From the IMG/VR virus record IMGVR_UViG_3300024999_000154, positions 1 through 48,565 of that record: 48,565 nt of DNA; one strand, 5' to 3'. The stretch is from a virus. The notes under the pieces are model-generated. The model was not told where the DNA came from. It searched no databases and saw only the letters and a list, made by a program, of their open reading frames with translations. Position numbers and translations under genes: made by a program. Shown here piece after piece: positions 15,867 to 22,173 of this stretch (the first letter of the stretch is position 1; every line of letters begins with the position of its first letter).

Positions 15867-16199
15867 TTAAACGAATAAATTTTCTTTAGCAAAGAATATG
15901 GGAACGCCCATTAACACGGACATGATAAACGGGGTAATGTCACCGTCTATAAATATAGAAACTACTCCTACAGCGATGAGCACAGAAGAGTATATTTTGT
16001 TCGTTCCAGTTTTAGATTTACTAGTTTCTACACTTTTAACTATAGACTCAAGATTAGTTACATAGTCAACGGTAGAGATTGGGATATATTTAAAATTCCA
16101 AGACTCACAATTGGGACATTCCGGATCAGAAGTTCCACCTGGATTATGTCGCCACGCCCTAGATGTAAATACTTCTCCACAGTCATGACATTTATACAT
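15867..16199 (-). CDS. Zinc-ribbon membrane protein
   Basis: 110 residues starting MYKCHDCGEVFTSRAW; an AAGGAG site lies eight bases upstream. A CxxC pair at residues 4-7 and a second pair, CPNC, near 28 form a classical zinc ribbon. The C-terminus has two hydrophobic segments (SSVLIAVGVVSIFI and ITPFIMSVLMGVPIFFA). The arrangement resembles rubredoxin-like zinc-ribbon domains tethered to the membrane. Partner and function are unknown. Confidence 0.72.
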   Translation of the reverse strand: MYKCHDCGEVFTSRAWRHNPGGTSDPECPNCESWNFKYIPISTVDYVTNLESIVKSVETSKSKTGTNKIYSSVLIAVGVVSIFIDGDITPFIMSVLMGVPIFFAKENLFV

Positions 16200-16201
16200 A
16201 A

Positions 16202-16696
16202 TCAAGTCTCCTTAGAGTTATACGGACACTTACCAACTCCTGGATTTTCGTCGTACACTGGAATATCGTCGTACACTGGAATATCGTACTTAATAAACAA
16301 GGCCAGGGCCTTACAAGAACCAGGTACGTCCGAACACCCATGACATGCCTCCAAAGCTCTCTCGCACAAATCAAGTAAATCGGAAGTCAAAACCGGAGTA
16401 ACACTATCAAGTTCTAGCATTTGCTTGTATTCACGAACGGCTTCGTCCTTATACCTCAACACGACGTTCATTTTCTTTGATTCGGTCTTTAGATTATCTT
16501 GTTCTAAATCGTCTAACTTTTCACACTTCATGCATAACGATCTAAATATAAATGATTTAGCCATTCGAAGAAACTTAACAGAATCTTTATTACGTCCTAT
16601 TTTAGCCCATTCGTTGGCGGTGTTAGTTACGTAATCCATAAATCCTGTAAGAGTTAGGACTTGATTTTTCTCCGATCGATTAAGATATGTCTTCAT
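16202..16696 (-). CDS. DUF5651-like protein
   Basis: 164 residues. NRSEKNQVLTLTGFMDYVTNTANEWAK at the N-terminus matches the DUF5651 family as I recall it. A helical body follows, then a C-terminal region with CERALEACHGCSDVPGSCK and a duplicated DIPVYD element. The repeat comes from an 18-bp tandem duplication at 16249-16285. The gene overlaps the ThyX-like stop by four bases. Function is unknown. Confidence 0.72.
   Translation of the reverse strand: MKTYLNRSEKNQVLTLTGFMDYVTNTANEWAKIGRNKDSVKFLRMAKSFIFRSLCMKCEKLDDLEQDNLKTESKKMNVVLRYKDEAVREYKQMLELDSVTPVLTSDLLDLCERALEACHGCSDVPGSCKALALFIKYDIPVYDDIPVYDENPGVGKCPYNSKET
16249..16285. repeat. 18-bp tandem duplication inside the DUF5651-like gene
   Basis: Two copies of an 18-bp unit (core GTCGTACACTGGAATATC on the plus strand) duplicate six codons in frame, giving DIPVYD twice. 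Confidence 0.85.
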
Positions 16697-17385
16697 TGGT
16701 TTATATCCTTTCTATATAGTTCTAGCTCCGATCTATACATCGCAGTCTTTGAAAAGCCGCAACTTTCATACTCATAACAATATCCTCTGTAAATACAATC
16801 GGGTACGCATACGCTCTCCAATTCGGGTTCTTCAGTACGTAATCGTATTAAGAAATCAATCCAAGCTATACGCGTCTCAGGACTAGCCTTCCTACAAAGT
16901 CGTCTCCTTGATATATTAATAATGGCCTGCGCATTACCCTCGCCCTCGACAGATATAAGATTACTTTGTGACCCTTCTTCAGTACGGTCAATACCGGTTC
17001 TATCGGTCCTACTAGTACTTACGTGCCATTCTACGCCAATATGATGTCTTGTGAAGTGAGTTTGTACCCACCAAAGTAAACTAGACCACTTCCACTTAAC
17101 GATCAATTTTCGTATTGGAGAATGCTCGCAAAGCAACATTTTTCTTTTCCATTCACTCGACGGGGTAGCTCCTGCATCCTTACCAATAGTAGTCATTGCA
17201 GCATCTTTAACTTCTTGCCAATCGCCTTTAATTTTTAGGAAACTAATTTTCATATGTACGTCCTCCTTTTTATAGTTTAGCGTAGATATAGGCGATTTAT
17301 TATATATAGCTTCGCATCCACAACAAGTCATAATGTCAAAATCTAAATTACATTTCGTTTTACAAGTTTCGCATTTACAGGGCAT
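16693..17385 (-). CDS. thyX: ThyX-like thymidylate synthase with cysteine-rich N-terminal extension
   Basis: The core matches flavin-dependent thymidylate synthase: EHSPIRKLIVKWKW, FTRHHIGVEWHVSTSRTDRTG (a divergent ThyX signature) and EGNAQAIINISRRRLC. A phage-type C-terminal cysteine cluster follows (CVPDCIYRGYCYEYESCGF). It would make dTMP from dUMP using methylene-THF and FAD. Two in-frame starts each have a strong ribosome binding site: 17385 (AAGGAGG, giving MPCKCETCKTKC...CCGC before the enzyme) and 17253 (AGGAGG, giving a 186-residue ThyX-like protein of usual length). Both products may be made. Confidence 0.78.
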   Translation of the reverse strand: MPCKCETCKTKCNLDFDIMTCCGCEAIYNKSPISTLNYKKEDVHMKISFLKIKGDWQEVKDAAMTTIGKDAGATPSSEWKRKMLLCEHSPIRKLIVKWKWSSLLWWVQTHFTRHHIGVEWHVSTSRTDRTGIDRTEEGSQSNLISVEGEGNAQAIINISRRRLCRKASPETRIAWIDFLIRLRTEEPELESVCVPDCIYRGYCYEYESCGFSKTAMYRSELELYRKDINQ

Positions 17386-17406
17386 AGTTGAACCTCCTTA
17401 TGAAAA

Positions 17407-17426
17407 AAGAAAGCCTAAGCTTTCTT
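17407..17426 (-). terminator. Terminator with stop codon in the loop (17415 gene)
   Basis: Perfect 8-bp stem AAGAAAGC/GCTTTCTT with a TTAG loop on the minus strand, followed by T6. The TAG stop of the gene is inside the loop. Confidence 0.9.
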
Positions 17427-17594
17427 CCCTTTCAAAGGTCTTCCTGGTCCTGGTGTTTTACCTGGAGCATAGATATACTCTTCCGGAATATTGCCCGCTT
17501 CTTCGTCGTTCTCGTGCCACGCTAATTTCTTAAACGCTTCCTCCGAACTTTTCCCCGCAGCTAATTTTCCATCTTTAGTTGTAAATCTCTCCAT
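17415..17594 (-). CDS. Small soluble cassette protein (P3)
   Basis: 59 residues starting MERFTTKDGKLAAGKSSEEAFKK, ending KGKKA. ATG is preceded by AAAGGGG. No membrane segment, unlike most cassette neighbours; the C-terminal half is proline/glycine-rich (APGKTPGPGRP). The final codons AAG AAA GCT and the stop are part of the terminator stem-loop. Function unknown. Confidence 0.7.
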   Translation of the reverse strand: MERFTTKDGKLAAGKSSEEAFKKLAWHENDEEAGNIPEEYIYAPGKTPGPGRPLKGKKA

Positions 17595-17618
17595 GATAAT
17601 TTCCCCTTTCAAGTTTTC

Positions 17619-17648
17619 TTTCATTATAGCATGTGTAATTCTCGCGAG
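17619..17648 (-). promoter_or_regulatory. Promoter-like element P3
   Basis: Family 30-bp element with intact CTCGCG and TATAAT-GAAA, 25 bases upstream of the 17415-17594 start. Confidence 0.8.
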
Positions 17649-17657
17649 GCAAAAAAA

Positions 17658-17680
17658 GAGTGCTATGTAACATAACACTC
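17658..17680 (-). terminator. Terminator of the 17701 gene
   Basis: GAGTGTTATGT pairs with its near-complement across 23 bases and is followed by T7 on the minus strand. The stop codon lies upstream of the hairpin. Confidence 0.85.
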
Positions 17681-17700
17681 CCCATCCTCCTAACCTTCTC

Positions 17701-17901
17701 TTACTCGGCATCCGTGTCAAGTATGTTCAGTTCTTCAATTTCCACATCAACATCCAAGTTGACTTCATCAGACTCGTCATTTCTCGACTTAACCATCACT
17801 GTTGCTATTGCTAGCCCAGCTATGGTTCCTCCGATAATTAACGCGTTCTTAATGATCGCCTTCTTATTTGCTTTGATAATTGCACCAAATCCATTTAACA
17901 T
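17701..17901 (-). CDS. Small membrane protein with acidic tail (P4)
   Basis: 66 residues starting MLNGFGAIIKANKKAIIKN. One membrane segment (ALIIGGTIAGLAIATVMV, about 20-37) follows a positively charged N-terminus; the C-terminal third is strongly acidic (DESDEVNLDVDVEIEEL). By the positive-inside rule the short basic end is cytoplasmic and the acidic tail would face outward, though this is prediction. Leader AAAGGGGATATCATT is of the shared type. Confidence 0.72.
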   Translation of the reverse strand: MLNGFGAIIKANKKAIIKNALIIGGTIAGLAIATVMVKSRNDESDEVNLDVDVEIEELNILDTDAE

Positions 17902-17932
17902 AATGATATCCCCTTTCAAAAATACAGTTTAG

Positions 17933-17962
17933 TTTCATTATAGCGTGTGTAATTACCGCGAG
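17933..17962 (-). promoter_or_regulatory. Promoter-like element P4
   Basis: Family 30-bp element, intact CTCGCG and TATAAT, 32 bases upstream of the 17701-17901 start. Confidence 0.8.
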
Positions 17963-17968
17963 GGCTGT

Positions 17969-18211
17969 TTATTTTTGGCGTTTAATGTAGATGTACACCG
18001 TTTGCGTAAGGAACGACGTCGTCGGAGAAATATACCCATCTTTAAGATCTGTAACAGGACCAAAGTCATGTCCGATAAGCACAACTTCGCCGTCAATAAC
18101 TTCATTAATTGATATCATGTCGCCAACTCTTGGTAGGTGGGGAACCTCGGTGTCCGTCATAGTACAAAGCACGTCATCGCTTGGAGACTCTTCGTCAATA
18201 AATTTAATCAT
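17969..18211 (-). CDS. Small soluble protein, paralogue of 18236-18403
   Basis: 80 residues starting MIKFIDEESPSDD with CAGGAGG upstream. The middle reads HLPRVGDMISINEVIDGEVVLIG, the end VYIYIKRQK. The neighbour at 18236 shares the order I-x-L-IDE, LP-K/R-x-G-E/D-x-IS and a C-terminal YIYxxR, so the two are diverged duplicates. The beta-rich pattern suggests a small barrel. No function known; the pair follows the second DUF6353 gene in one transcript. Confidence 0.68.
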   Translation of the reverse strand: MIKFIDEESPSDDVLCTMTDTEVPHLPRVGDMISINEVIDGEVVLIGHDFGPVTDLKDGYISPTTSFLTQTVYIYIKRQK

Positions 18212-18235
18212 AAAATAACCTCCTGATTTTAGCAC

Positions 18236-18403
18236 TTAACGTTCGGCGTAGATATAAGTAATTTGCTGGGATAGGTCTCTCTTAACTTTTTCAACCATCC
18301 CATAAAAACCAGGAACGGATATTATTTCCCCGGCTTTTGGTAAACGTTTCATAAACTCAAGATTCATGAGTTTTAGATTCTCGTCAATTAATTGAATCCT
18401 CAA
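18236..18403 (-). CDS. Small protein with TTG start, paralogue of 17969-18211
   Basis: 55 codons from TTG, seven bases after GGAGGG, to TAA. The ribosome binding site adjoins the stop of the DUF6353-like gene (TAGGAGGG), suggesting coupled translation. The frame fills an otherwise empty gap, and the product (RIQLIDENLKLM..., LPKAGEIISVPGF, ITYIYAER) parallels the next gene. It is shorter by about 25 residues. Confidence 0.72.
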   Translation of the reverse strand: MRIQLIDENLKLMNLEFMKRLPKAGEIISVPGFYGMVEKVKRDLSQQITYIYAER

Positions 18404-18415
18404 GTTAAAACCCTC

Positions 18416-19204
18416 CTAATCTTTATAGCCATACCTGGGTTCCACGCTAAAATCCAACACAAGACACGGTGTACCATTCTCAGTCAGTTGAGTACTAAAG
18501 TCTGGATCAATCAGACCGTCGTCAATATGCCAACCAAGCATTTCGCCCATCTTCGTACCCTTCAATCCGAGACCAATGTAAACTTCATTCAGGGTTATAA
18601 AACCATGTGAATCAGTCAATAAGTCCCGACTAAGATCGTTAAGTACTCTTCGAATCTGCTCCACATCACTCTTAAAATATCTTCCAGAAAACGAGTCATA
18701 ACACAAAGTCTCTCCAGCACCAGTGATTATTAATTCCTTGTCACTGACTGGGTTCTTAGTGATACGATCTTTCGCGATCTCGTCCTTAATAGCTCGTTCC
18801 TTGTTCTTACCAATAGTCTCGACCACCTTGGCCTGATACTCTTTGAGAGCCGCTTCGGATAAGGAATATATACTTGCTAGAGCTGCGTTCCTACGTAGGT
18901 TAATGGAATTTGCGCCAACAATACAAGCAACTGTTAGACCTGCCATAACGGCGGTTGGTACGTAGCACTTCCAGGTTAGTTTGATAATGTCTTTTTTCGG
19001 TAAAGGTGTACTCCCATAAATAAACGTTTCGTCGGAATCAGCTCTCGTTAACCTTTCATCCTGAATAATTTGAAAGGCTTTCGGCGTAGCCTTTATCCCC
19101 ATCAAAGTAGTAGTAACTAATCCAGCCACACTTAACCCTGTAAGAATTGTTGGCGAGTTTTTAACCAAGGCTTGTCCAATTTTTTGGACACCGTTTGCTC
19201 TCAT
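18416..19204 (-). CDS. DUF6353-family membrane protein, second copy
   Basis: 262 residues. It shares the layout of the 13045 protein: KNSPTILTGLSVAGLVTTTLMGIKATPKA (membrane segment 1), a shorter linker, VPTAVMAGLTVACIVGAN (segment 2), RRNAALASIYSLSEAALKEYQAKV, and GFITLNEVYIGLGL near the end. It is about 45 residues shorter. Two divergent copies in one phage suggest heteromers or different partners. GGGGGATATTATT precedes ATG. Confidence 0.8.
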   Translation of the reverse strand: MRANGVQKIGQALVKNSPTILTGLSVAGLVTTTLMGIKATPKAFQIIQDERLTRADSDETFIYGSTPLPKKDIIKLTWKCYVPTAVMAGLTVACIVGANSINLRRNAALASIYSLSEAALKEYQAKVVETIGKNKERAIKDEIAKDRITKNPVSDKELIITGAGETLCYDSFSGRYFKSDVEQIRRVLNDLSRDLLTDSHGFITLNEVYIGLGLKGTKMGEMLGWHIDDGLIDPDFSTQLTENGTPCLVLDFSVEPRYGYKD

Positions 19205-19240
19205 AATAATATCCCCCGTTCTAAATGATTAAAAAGAGTC

Positions 19241-19438
19241 CTAATTGGACTGTACGATCTTGTGTTCCTTTTTACATCGTATGCATGCAGCACAATGAGT
19301 CGGGACCATCAACCCCTTGTTAAGAAACCATTGCTCGTGATCCACACTCAAAGTGAATACCTGGTTACATGTCACACAAGTATGTTCGTTAACCAAAACT
19401 TCCTCGACCACCGAATTAACATTTGTTGCTTCTGTCAT
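19241..19438 (-). CDS. Small zinc-ribbon protein
   Basis: 65 residues from ATG with GAGGAGG upstream. NEHTCVTCNQVFTLSVDHEQW and LMVPTHCAACIRCKK give two CxxC pairs about 30 residues apart, matching the small zf-trcl-type zinc ribbon (CxxC...W/Y...KGL-x-P-x-xCxxC). Such mini-ribbons often bind proteins or nucleic acids. It precedes the DUF6353-like gene on the transcript. Confidence 0.72.
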   Translation of the reverse strand: MTEATNVNSVVEEVLVNEHTCVTCNQVFTLSVDHEQWFLNKGLMVPTHCAACIRCKKEHKIVQSN

Positions 19439-19477
19439 AATCAATTCCTCCTCTTCAAATATATCGATAAGAGCTCG

Positions 19478-19681
19478 TTAAGGCTCTATACGAACTAAGT
19501 TAAAACTTTTAGGACTAACGTTTATAGCGGTCCATGCTCCGCCAGAACAAAGCTTATTTGCGAGTCCATTATAGTGGGCCCCAGCTTTAAATACATCATT
19601 TTTTAGTTTAACCCCTACGACCACTAATGTAACTGCCGCTAGTCCTAAGATAACCTTTTCGCGTTTTGTCAATTTTTCCAT
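19478..19681 (-). CDS. Small membrane protein (P5)
   Basis: 67 residues starting MEKLTKREKVILGLAAVTLVVVGVKLKND. One N-terminal membrane segment (about 9-24) precedes a soluble tail with AGAHYNGLANKLCSGGAWTAINV. The leader AAAGGGGGATATCACT is the shared type. The stop lies in the loop of a weak GAGC hairpin lacking a clear U-tract. Function unknown. Confidence 0.7.
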   Translation of the reverse strand: MEKLTKREKVILGLAAVTLVVVGVKLKNDVFKAGAHYNGLANKLCSGGAWTAINVSPKSFNLVRIEP

Positions 19682-19771
19682 AGTGATATCCCCCTTCAAA
19701 AATAAAAAGAAGATGTATTGGATACCACAACCCTGTGGCCGATATCTTTTTTAAGATTATCCTTTATCTTC

Positions 19772-19801
19772 TTTCATTATAACGTGTGTAAATCCTGCGA
19801 G
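19772..19801 (-). promoter_or_regulatory. Promoter-like element P5
   Basis: Family 30-bp element; the CG box reads CTCGCA. The leader to the 19478-19681 start is longest in this group, about 90 bases. Confidence 0.75.
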
Positions 19802-19924
19802 GCTGTCTCCGAACCAAACACCAAAACAAACAACCTTAATAACAACTCCTCCTGCCAAAGTTCAAACGGGATTAAATTACACATTACTAACCAACCCCCC
19901 CCCTTAGCTAAAAAGAAAAGAGGA

Positions 19925-20074
19925 TTAGCTATTAAATAGCCTTTCCAACTCCTCCATTTTTTCATCAAATTGTTTTTTAAATTCTTCAAATGATAACGTG
20001 TCTGGTCCTTGAATGATAAAAGTTCTTAACTCTCCCATCGCTTTTATAATTCTTTCCGCCGTTACTTTATCCAT
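19925..20074 (-). CDS. 49-residue soluble cassette protein (P6)
   Basis: A 50-codon frame (MDKVTAERIIKAMGELRTF..., ending LERLFNS) follows GAAAGGAATTTTATT and P6. The product is an amphipathic, probably coiled-coil helix pair (FEEFKKQFDEKMEELERL). Promoter, ribosome binding site and a GCTATT hairpin at the stop define a cassette of the same kind as its neighbours. Function unknown. Confidence 0.75.
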   Translation of the reverse strand: MDKVTAERIIKAMGELRTFIIQGPDTLSFEEFKKQFDEKMEELERLFNS

Positions 20075-20096
20075 AATAAAATTCCTTTCAATTTAT

Positions 20097-20126
20097 TTTC
20101 ATTATAACATATGTAATACGTACGAG
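20097..20126 (-). promoter_or_regulatory. Promoter-like element P6
   Basis: Family element; CG box diverged to CTCGTA, TACATA and TATAAT intact. Serves 19925-20074. Confidence 0.72.
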
Positions 20127-20132
20127 CAAAAA

Positions 20133-20150
20133 AGAAAGCCTAAGCTTCCT
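20133..20150 (-). terminator. Terminator with stop codon in the loop (20140 gene)
   Basis: AGGAAGC/GCTTTCT stem, TTAG loop containing the TAG stop, then T6 on the minus strand. Confidence 0.88.
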
Positions 20151-20352
20151 CGTCAAGTCTTCCATTTACATCTACTAATATTGCGTTTATGTCATCCGTA
20201 TTCAAACGTACTTCGATATGATGATTCTTGATTATGTTTTCTATATCAGTCTTTGCAACATCTCGCAATAAAGCTAATGCCGCAACCCCCAATCCAATTA
20301 AACAAATCTCGGTTACATGATCTCCCATAAATTCTTTTACTTTTTTAAACAT
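20140..20352 (-). CDS. Small membrane protein (P7)
   Basis: 70 residues: basic start (MFKKVKEFMGDHV), one membrane segment (EICLIGLGVAALALL, about 15-29), then an acidic tail with IEVRLNTDDINAILVDVNGRLDEEA. The last codons lie in the terminator stem. Ribosome binding site AAGGAGC. Function unknown. Confidence 0.72.
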   Translation of the reverse strand: MFKKVKEFMGDHVTEICLIGLGVAALALLRDVAKTDIENIIKNHHIEVRLNTDDINAILVDVNGRLDEEA

Positions 20353-20379
20353 AATATACGCTCCTTAAATAAAAATTTC

Positions 20380-20409
20380 TTTCATTATAGGGTATGTAAT
20401 CTACGCGAG
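20380..20409 (-). promoter_or_regulatory. Promoter-like element P7
   Basis: Family element, identical over all 30 bases to P11. Preceded by palindrome 20420-20440. Confidence 0.82.
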
Positions 20410-20419
20410 TGTCTACCGG

Positions 20420-20440
20420 CAACCACCGTCTACGACGGAT
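20420..20440. repeat. Upstream palindrome element, copy 1
   Basis: 21-bp element with CCGTC-TAC-GACGG palindrome, located just upstream of P7. Identical to 21763-21783 and nearly identical to 23300-23320. Confidence 0.85.
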
Positions 20441-20446
20441 GGAAAA

Positions 20447-20466
20447 AAGAAAGCCTAAGCTCTCTT
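20447..20466 (-). terminator. Terminator of the 20466 gene
   Basis: AAGAGAGC/GCTTTCTT stem (with wobble), TTAG loop, T6 tail on the minus strand. Here the TAA stop is just before the hairpin. Confidence 0.85.
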
Positions 20467-20660
20467 TATCCATTATTACTTTTTTCGATTCTAAGTGTCA
20501 TGTTGTCTGCTTTAAATTGTATCTTAATTTCAGTTTCTACAGTTTTCCCCTCAGCATTTTCTTGTGTTGTTGGAATCTTAAATTCCATATCACAATTATG
20601 TGCCTCATAAAGAATCCCCTTCTTTAAAATTATTGATATAACCGCGTCACTCAATCTCAT
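20466..20660 (-). CDS. Small soluble cassette protein (P8)
   Basis: 64 residues from the ATG eight bases after GAGAGGAG (an earlier ATG is too close). MRLSDAVISIILKKG is followed by a beta-rich region with ETEIKIQFKADNMTLRIEKS. It looks like a small soluble beta-protein, perhaps substrate-mimicking or regulatory; nothing more can be said from sequence. Confidence 0.68.
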   Translation of the reverse strand: MRLSDAVISIILKKGILYEAHNCDMEFKIPTTQENAEGKTVETEIKIQFKADNMTLRIEKSNNG

Positions 20661-20691
20661 AACCATTTCTCCTCTCAAAAATATGTTTTAT

Positions 20692-20721
20692 TTTCATTAT
20701 AGGATGTGTAATCTACGCGAC
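20692..20721 (-). promoter_or_regulatory. Promoter-like element P8
   Basis: Family element with GTCGCG box and TATAAT-GAAA, upstream of 20466-20660. Confidence 0.8.
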
Positions 20722-20766
20722 TATGACCTTTTTCAGTCCAAAACCGTCCAAATCGTTTCTAAGCCA

Positions 20767-20852
20767 CATAAAGGCCCCTCTAAGCCGTTTGACCCATCTT
20801 CTGGCACTATAAGTCTAATAATTAATTTAAACTGCTTAGAGACCCCTTTATG
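20767..20852. repeat. 24-bp inverted repeat forming a long hairpin
   Basis: Arms 20767-20790 and 20829-20852 match at about 20 of 24 positions, with a 38-base AT-rich loop. The TCTAAGC core also appears unpaired at about 20757. The non-coding gap (20722-20880) is one of the largest here and could hold a small RNA, a protein-binding site or a second replication signal. Confidence 0.75.
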
Positions 20853-20881
20853 AAGGCGTTTTTTCTGTAATCGGTAAAAAA

Positions 20882-20897
20882 GAGAGCATATGCCCTC
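20882..20897 (-). terminator. Terminator of the 20902 gene
   Basis: GAGGGCAT/ATGCTCTC palindrome followed by T6 on the minus strand. Confidence 0.82.
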
Positions 20898-20901
20898 AAA
20901 C

Positions 20902-21210
20902 TTACTTTCTAAGAACTACATTGTCGCTTACTAGTATACATAGATAGTTTTCTGGAATCGTACCATCTCTAAATATAGCAAACCTTTCTGAATTATTAGC
21001 ATTTAAGTCTAAAATCTCTTTAGCTCTCTCTAAATTCATAAACGTATCTGTTGGTTTCCATTTAAGTACATTTAATCCTTCAATAATACTCAATTTCTTA
21101 GCTACGTGTGAATTTGTTAACGCCACAGCAATTACTGCAGCCCCAACAAGACACCCCGTTAATAAGATTGGTTCTTTGTATTTCTTGTAGAATTCTTTGA
21201 TACTTTTCAT
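20902..21210 (-). CDS. Membrane-anchored small protein (P9)
   Basis: 102 residues: short basic start MKSIKEFYKKYKEP, membrane segment ILLTGCLVGAAVIAVAL (about 15-31), then a soluble domain of 65 residues with LERAKEILDLNANNSERFAIFRDG. This is one of the larger cassette proteins. Shared AAAGGGG leader. Function unknown. Confidence 0.74.
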   Translation of the reverse strand: MKSIKEFYKKYKEPILLTGCLVGAAVIAVALTNSHVAKKLSIIEGLNVLKWKPTDTFMNLERAKEILDLNANNSERFAIFRDGTIPENYLCILVSDNVVLRK

Positions 21211-21238
21211 AATATAAACCCCTTTCAAATATGTTTTA

Positions 21239-21268
21239 TTTCATTATAGCGTACGTATCCTACGCGAA
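21239..21268 (-). promoter_or_regulatory. Promoter-like element P9
   Basis: Family element; the central box is GTACGTA instead of TTACATA. Box TTCGCG. Upstream of 20902-21210. Confidence 0.78.
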
Positions 21269-21270
21269 AA

Positions 21271-21292
21271 AAAGAGCATATTAACGCTCTTT
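21271..21292 (-). terminator. Terminator with stop codon in the loop (21281 gene)
   Basis: AAAGAGC/GCTCTTT stem with an eight-base loop containing the TAA stop, followed by a T-run on the minus strand. Confidence 0.85.
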
Positions 21293-21637
21293 CATAAATT
21301 TCTCCAACTCATTCATTTTTTCAATTATTAAAATATTTAAAAATTCATCAAGTTTAAACATAAATTCATTTTTAGTATTCGATGGTAATGTTTTCATCTC
21401 TTTTAAATATTCTACTAAACAATAATCACTTAATGTGGTAAGTACTAAATCTACATTATTATAATAAAACAAAGCATTTTGTTTACAAATACATGGTATT
21501 GAAGCAAATACAAATATTATTTTAGATTTTATATAATTTTTCAATTCTAAAACATACACCTCATTAAAATATTTTTCTGCCATTAATAAACCTTTTTTAT
21601 TCCGTGCGGTTTCAATTGATATCGTATTATCTAACAT
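21281..21637 (-). CDS. Cassette protein of unknown function (P10)
   Basis: 118 residues, lysine- and isoleucine-rich, largely helical. A moderately hydrophobic segment (IIFVFASIPCICKQNALF) is in the middle; the end is LNILIIEKMNELEKFMKER. AAAGGAGG before ATG. Noticeably more AT-rich than neighbours, which suggests separate acquisition. P10 lies 86 bases upstream. Its last codons AAA GAG CGT form the terminator arm. Confidence 0.7.
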   Translation of the reverse strand: MLDNTISIETARNKKGLLMAEKYFNEVYVLELKNYIKSKIIFVFASIPCICKQNALFYYNNVDLVLTTLSDYCLVEYLKEMKTLPSNTKNEFMFKLDEFLNILIIEKMNELEKFMKER

Positions 21638-21722
21638 TATTTTAAATCCTCCTTTTTAATAAATATAAACCTTTAAATTTTAGATAAACATATAGATGTT
21701 CGGACGTACCTCCTAACTTTTT

Positions 21723-21752
21723 ATTCATTATAGGATACGTATCCTACGCGAG
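21723..21752 (-). promoter_or_regulatory. Promoter-like element P10
   Basis: Family element, CTCGCG intact, GTATCC palindrome around the central box as in P9. Palindrome 21763-21783 is just upstream. Confidence 0.78.
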
Positions 21753-21762
21753 TGTTTGTTGA

Positions 21763-21783
21763 CAACCACCGTCTACGACGGAT
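21763..21783. repeat. Upstream palindrome element, copy 2
   Basis: Identical 21 bases to 20420-20440, at the same side of promoter P10. Confidence 0.85.
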
Positions 21784-21794
21784 GAAAAAAAAGA

Positions 21795-21812
21795 GGCTAA
21801 GTTTCCTTAACC
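21795..21812 (-). terminator. Terminator of the nucleotide-metabolism group
   Basis: GGTTAAG/CTTAGCC stem with a GAAA loop, followed by TCTTTTTTTT on the minus strand. Confidence 0.8.
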
Positions 21813-21824
21813 CTAATCCCCCAA

Positions 21825-22025
21825 TTATCTCAACTCTATATCCTCGGCCGTACATACAAGTCGCCAATTCTTAGCGAGGGTTGCATAATGTACATGACCT
21901 TCATCACTGTCACGTACGTCGAAGTACTTTATGCCATCTATAACATAGACAGCAATTACCACCCCGCTATACTCGTTGTTTATGTTTTGAACTTCGTCTT
22001 GATAATCTGGTAAAGCGATACTCAT
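21825..22025 (-). CDS. Small unknown protein
   Basis: 66 residues starting [23 protein letters not shown], with AAAGGAG before ATG. Beta-rich, with VIAVYVIDGIKYFDVRDSDEGHVHYATLAKNWRLV, resembling a small SH3-like fold. It is the last gene of the transcript containing DUF5664 and dCMP deaminase. Function unknown. Confidence 0.68.
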   Translation of the reverse strand: MSIALPDYQDEVQNINNEYSGVVIAVYVIDGIKYFDVRDSDEGHVHYATLAKNWRLVCTAEDIELR

Positions 22026-22173
22026 GACTACATCTCCTTTTTGATAATAGGACTTCACCATTCAGTACGTATAACCCCAATGCAATATAAAAGATAGAAT
22101 CTCCAACGTTGTTTAAATAAAACTGAAGTAGGGCATACATCACAAGACTACCACTAATAATTAATCGGTACAT
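21967..22173 (-). CDS. Small two-helix membrane protein
   Basis: 68 residues from ATG after AAGGGAG. Two hydrophobic stretches ([19 protein letters not shown] and [19 protein letters not shown]) are followed by a basic tail that overlaps the next gene by 59 bases. The overlap and lack of homology make this less certain than its neighbours, but start, ribosome binding site and hydrophobic pattern are consistent. Confidence 0.55.
   Translation of the reverse strand: MYRLIISGSLVMYALLQFYLNNVGDSIFYIALGLYVLNGEVLLSKRRCSHEYRFTRLSRRSSKHKQRV

Noticed and set aside
19777-19989. Minus-strand frame of 70 codons
   Set aside because: It overlaps P5 and the better-supported 19925-20074 gene in another frame; composition is unlike a protein.
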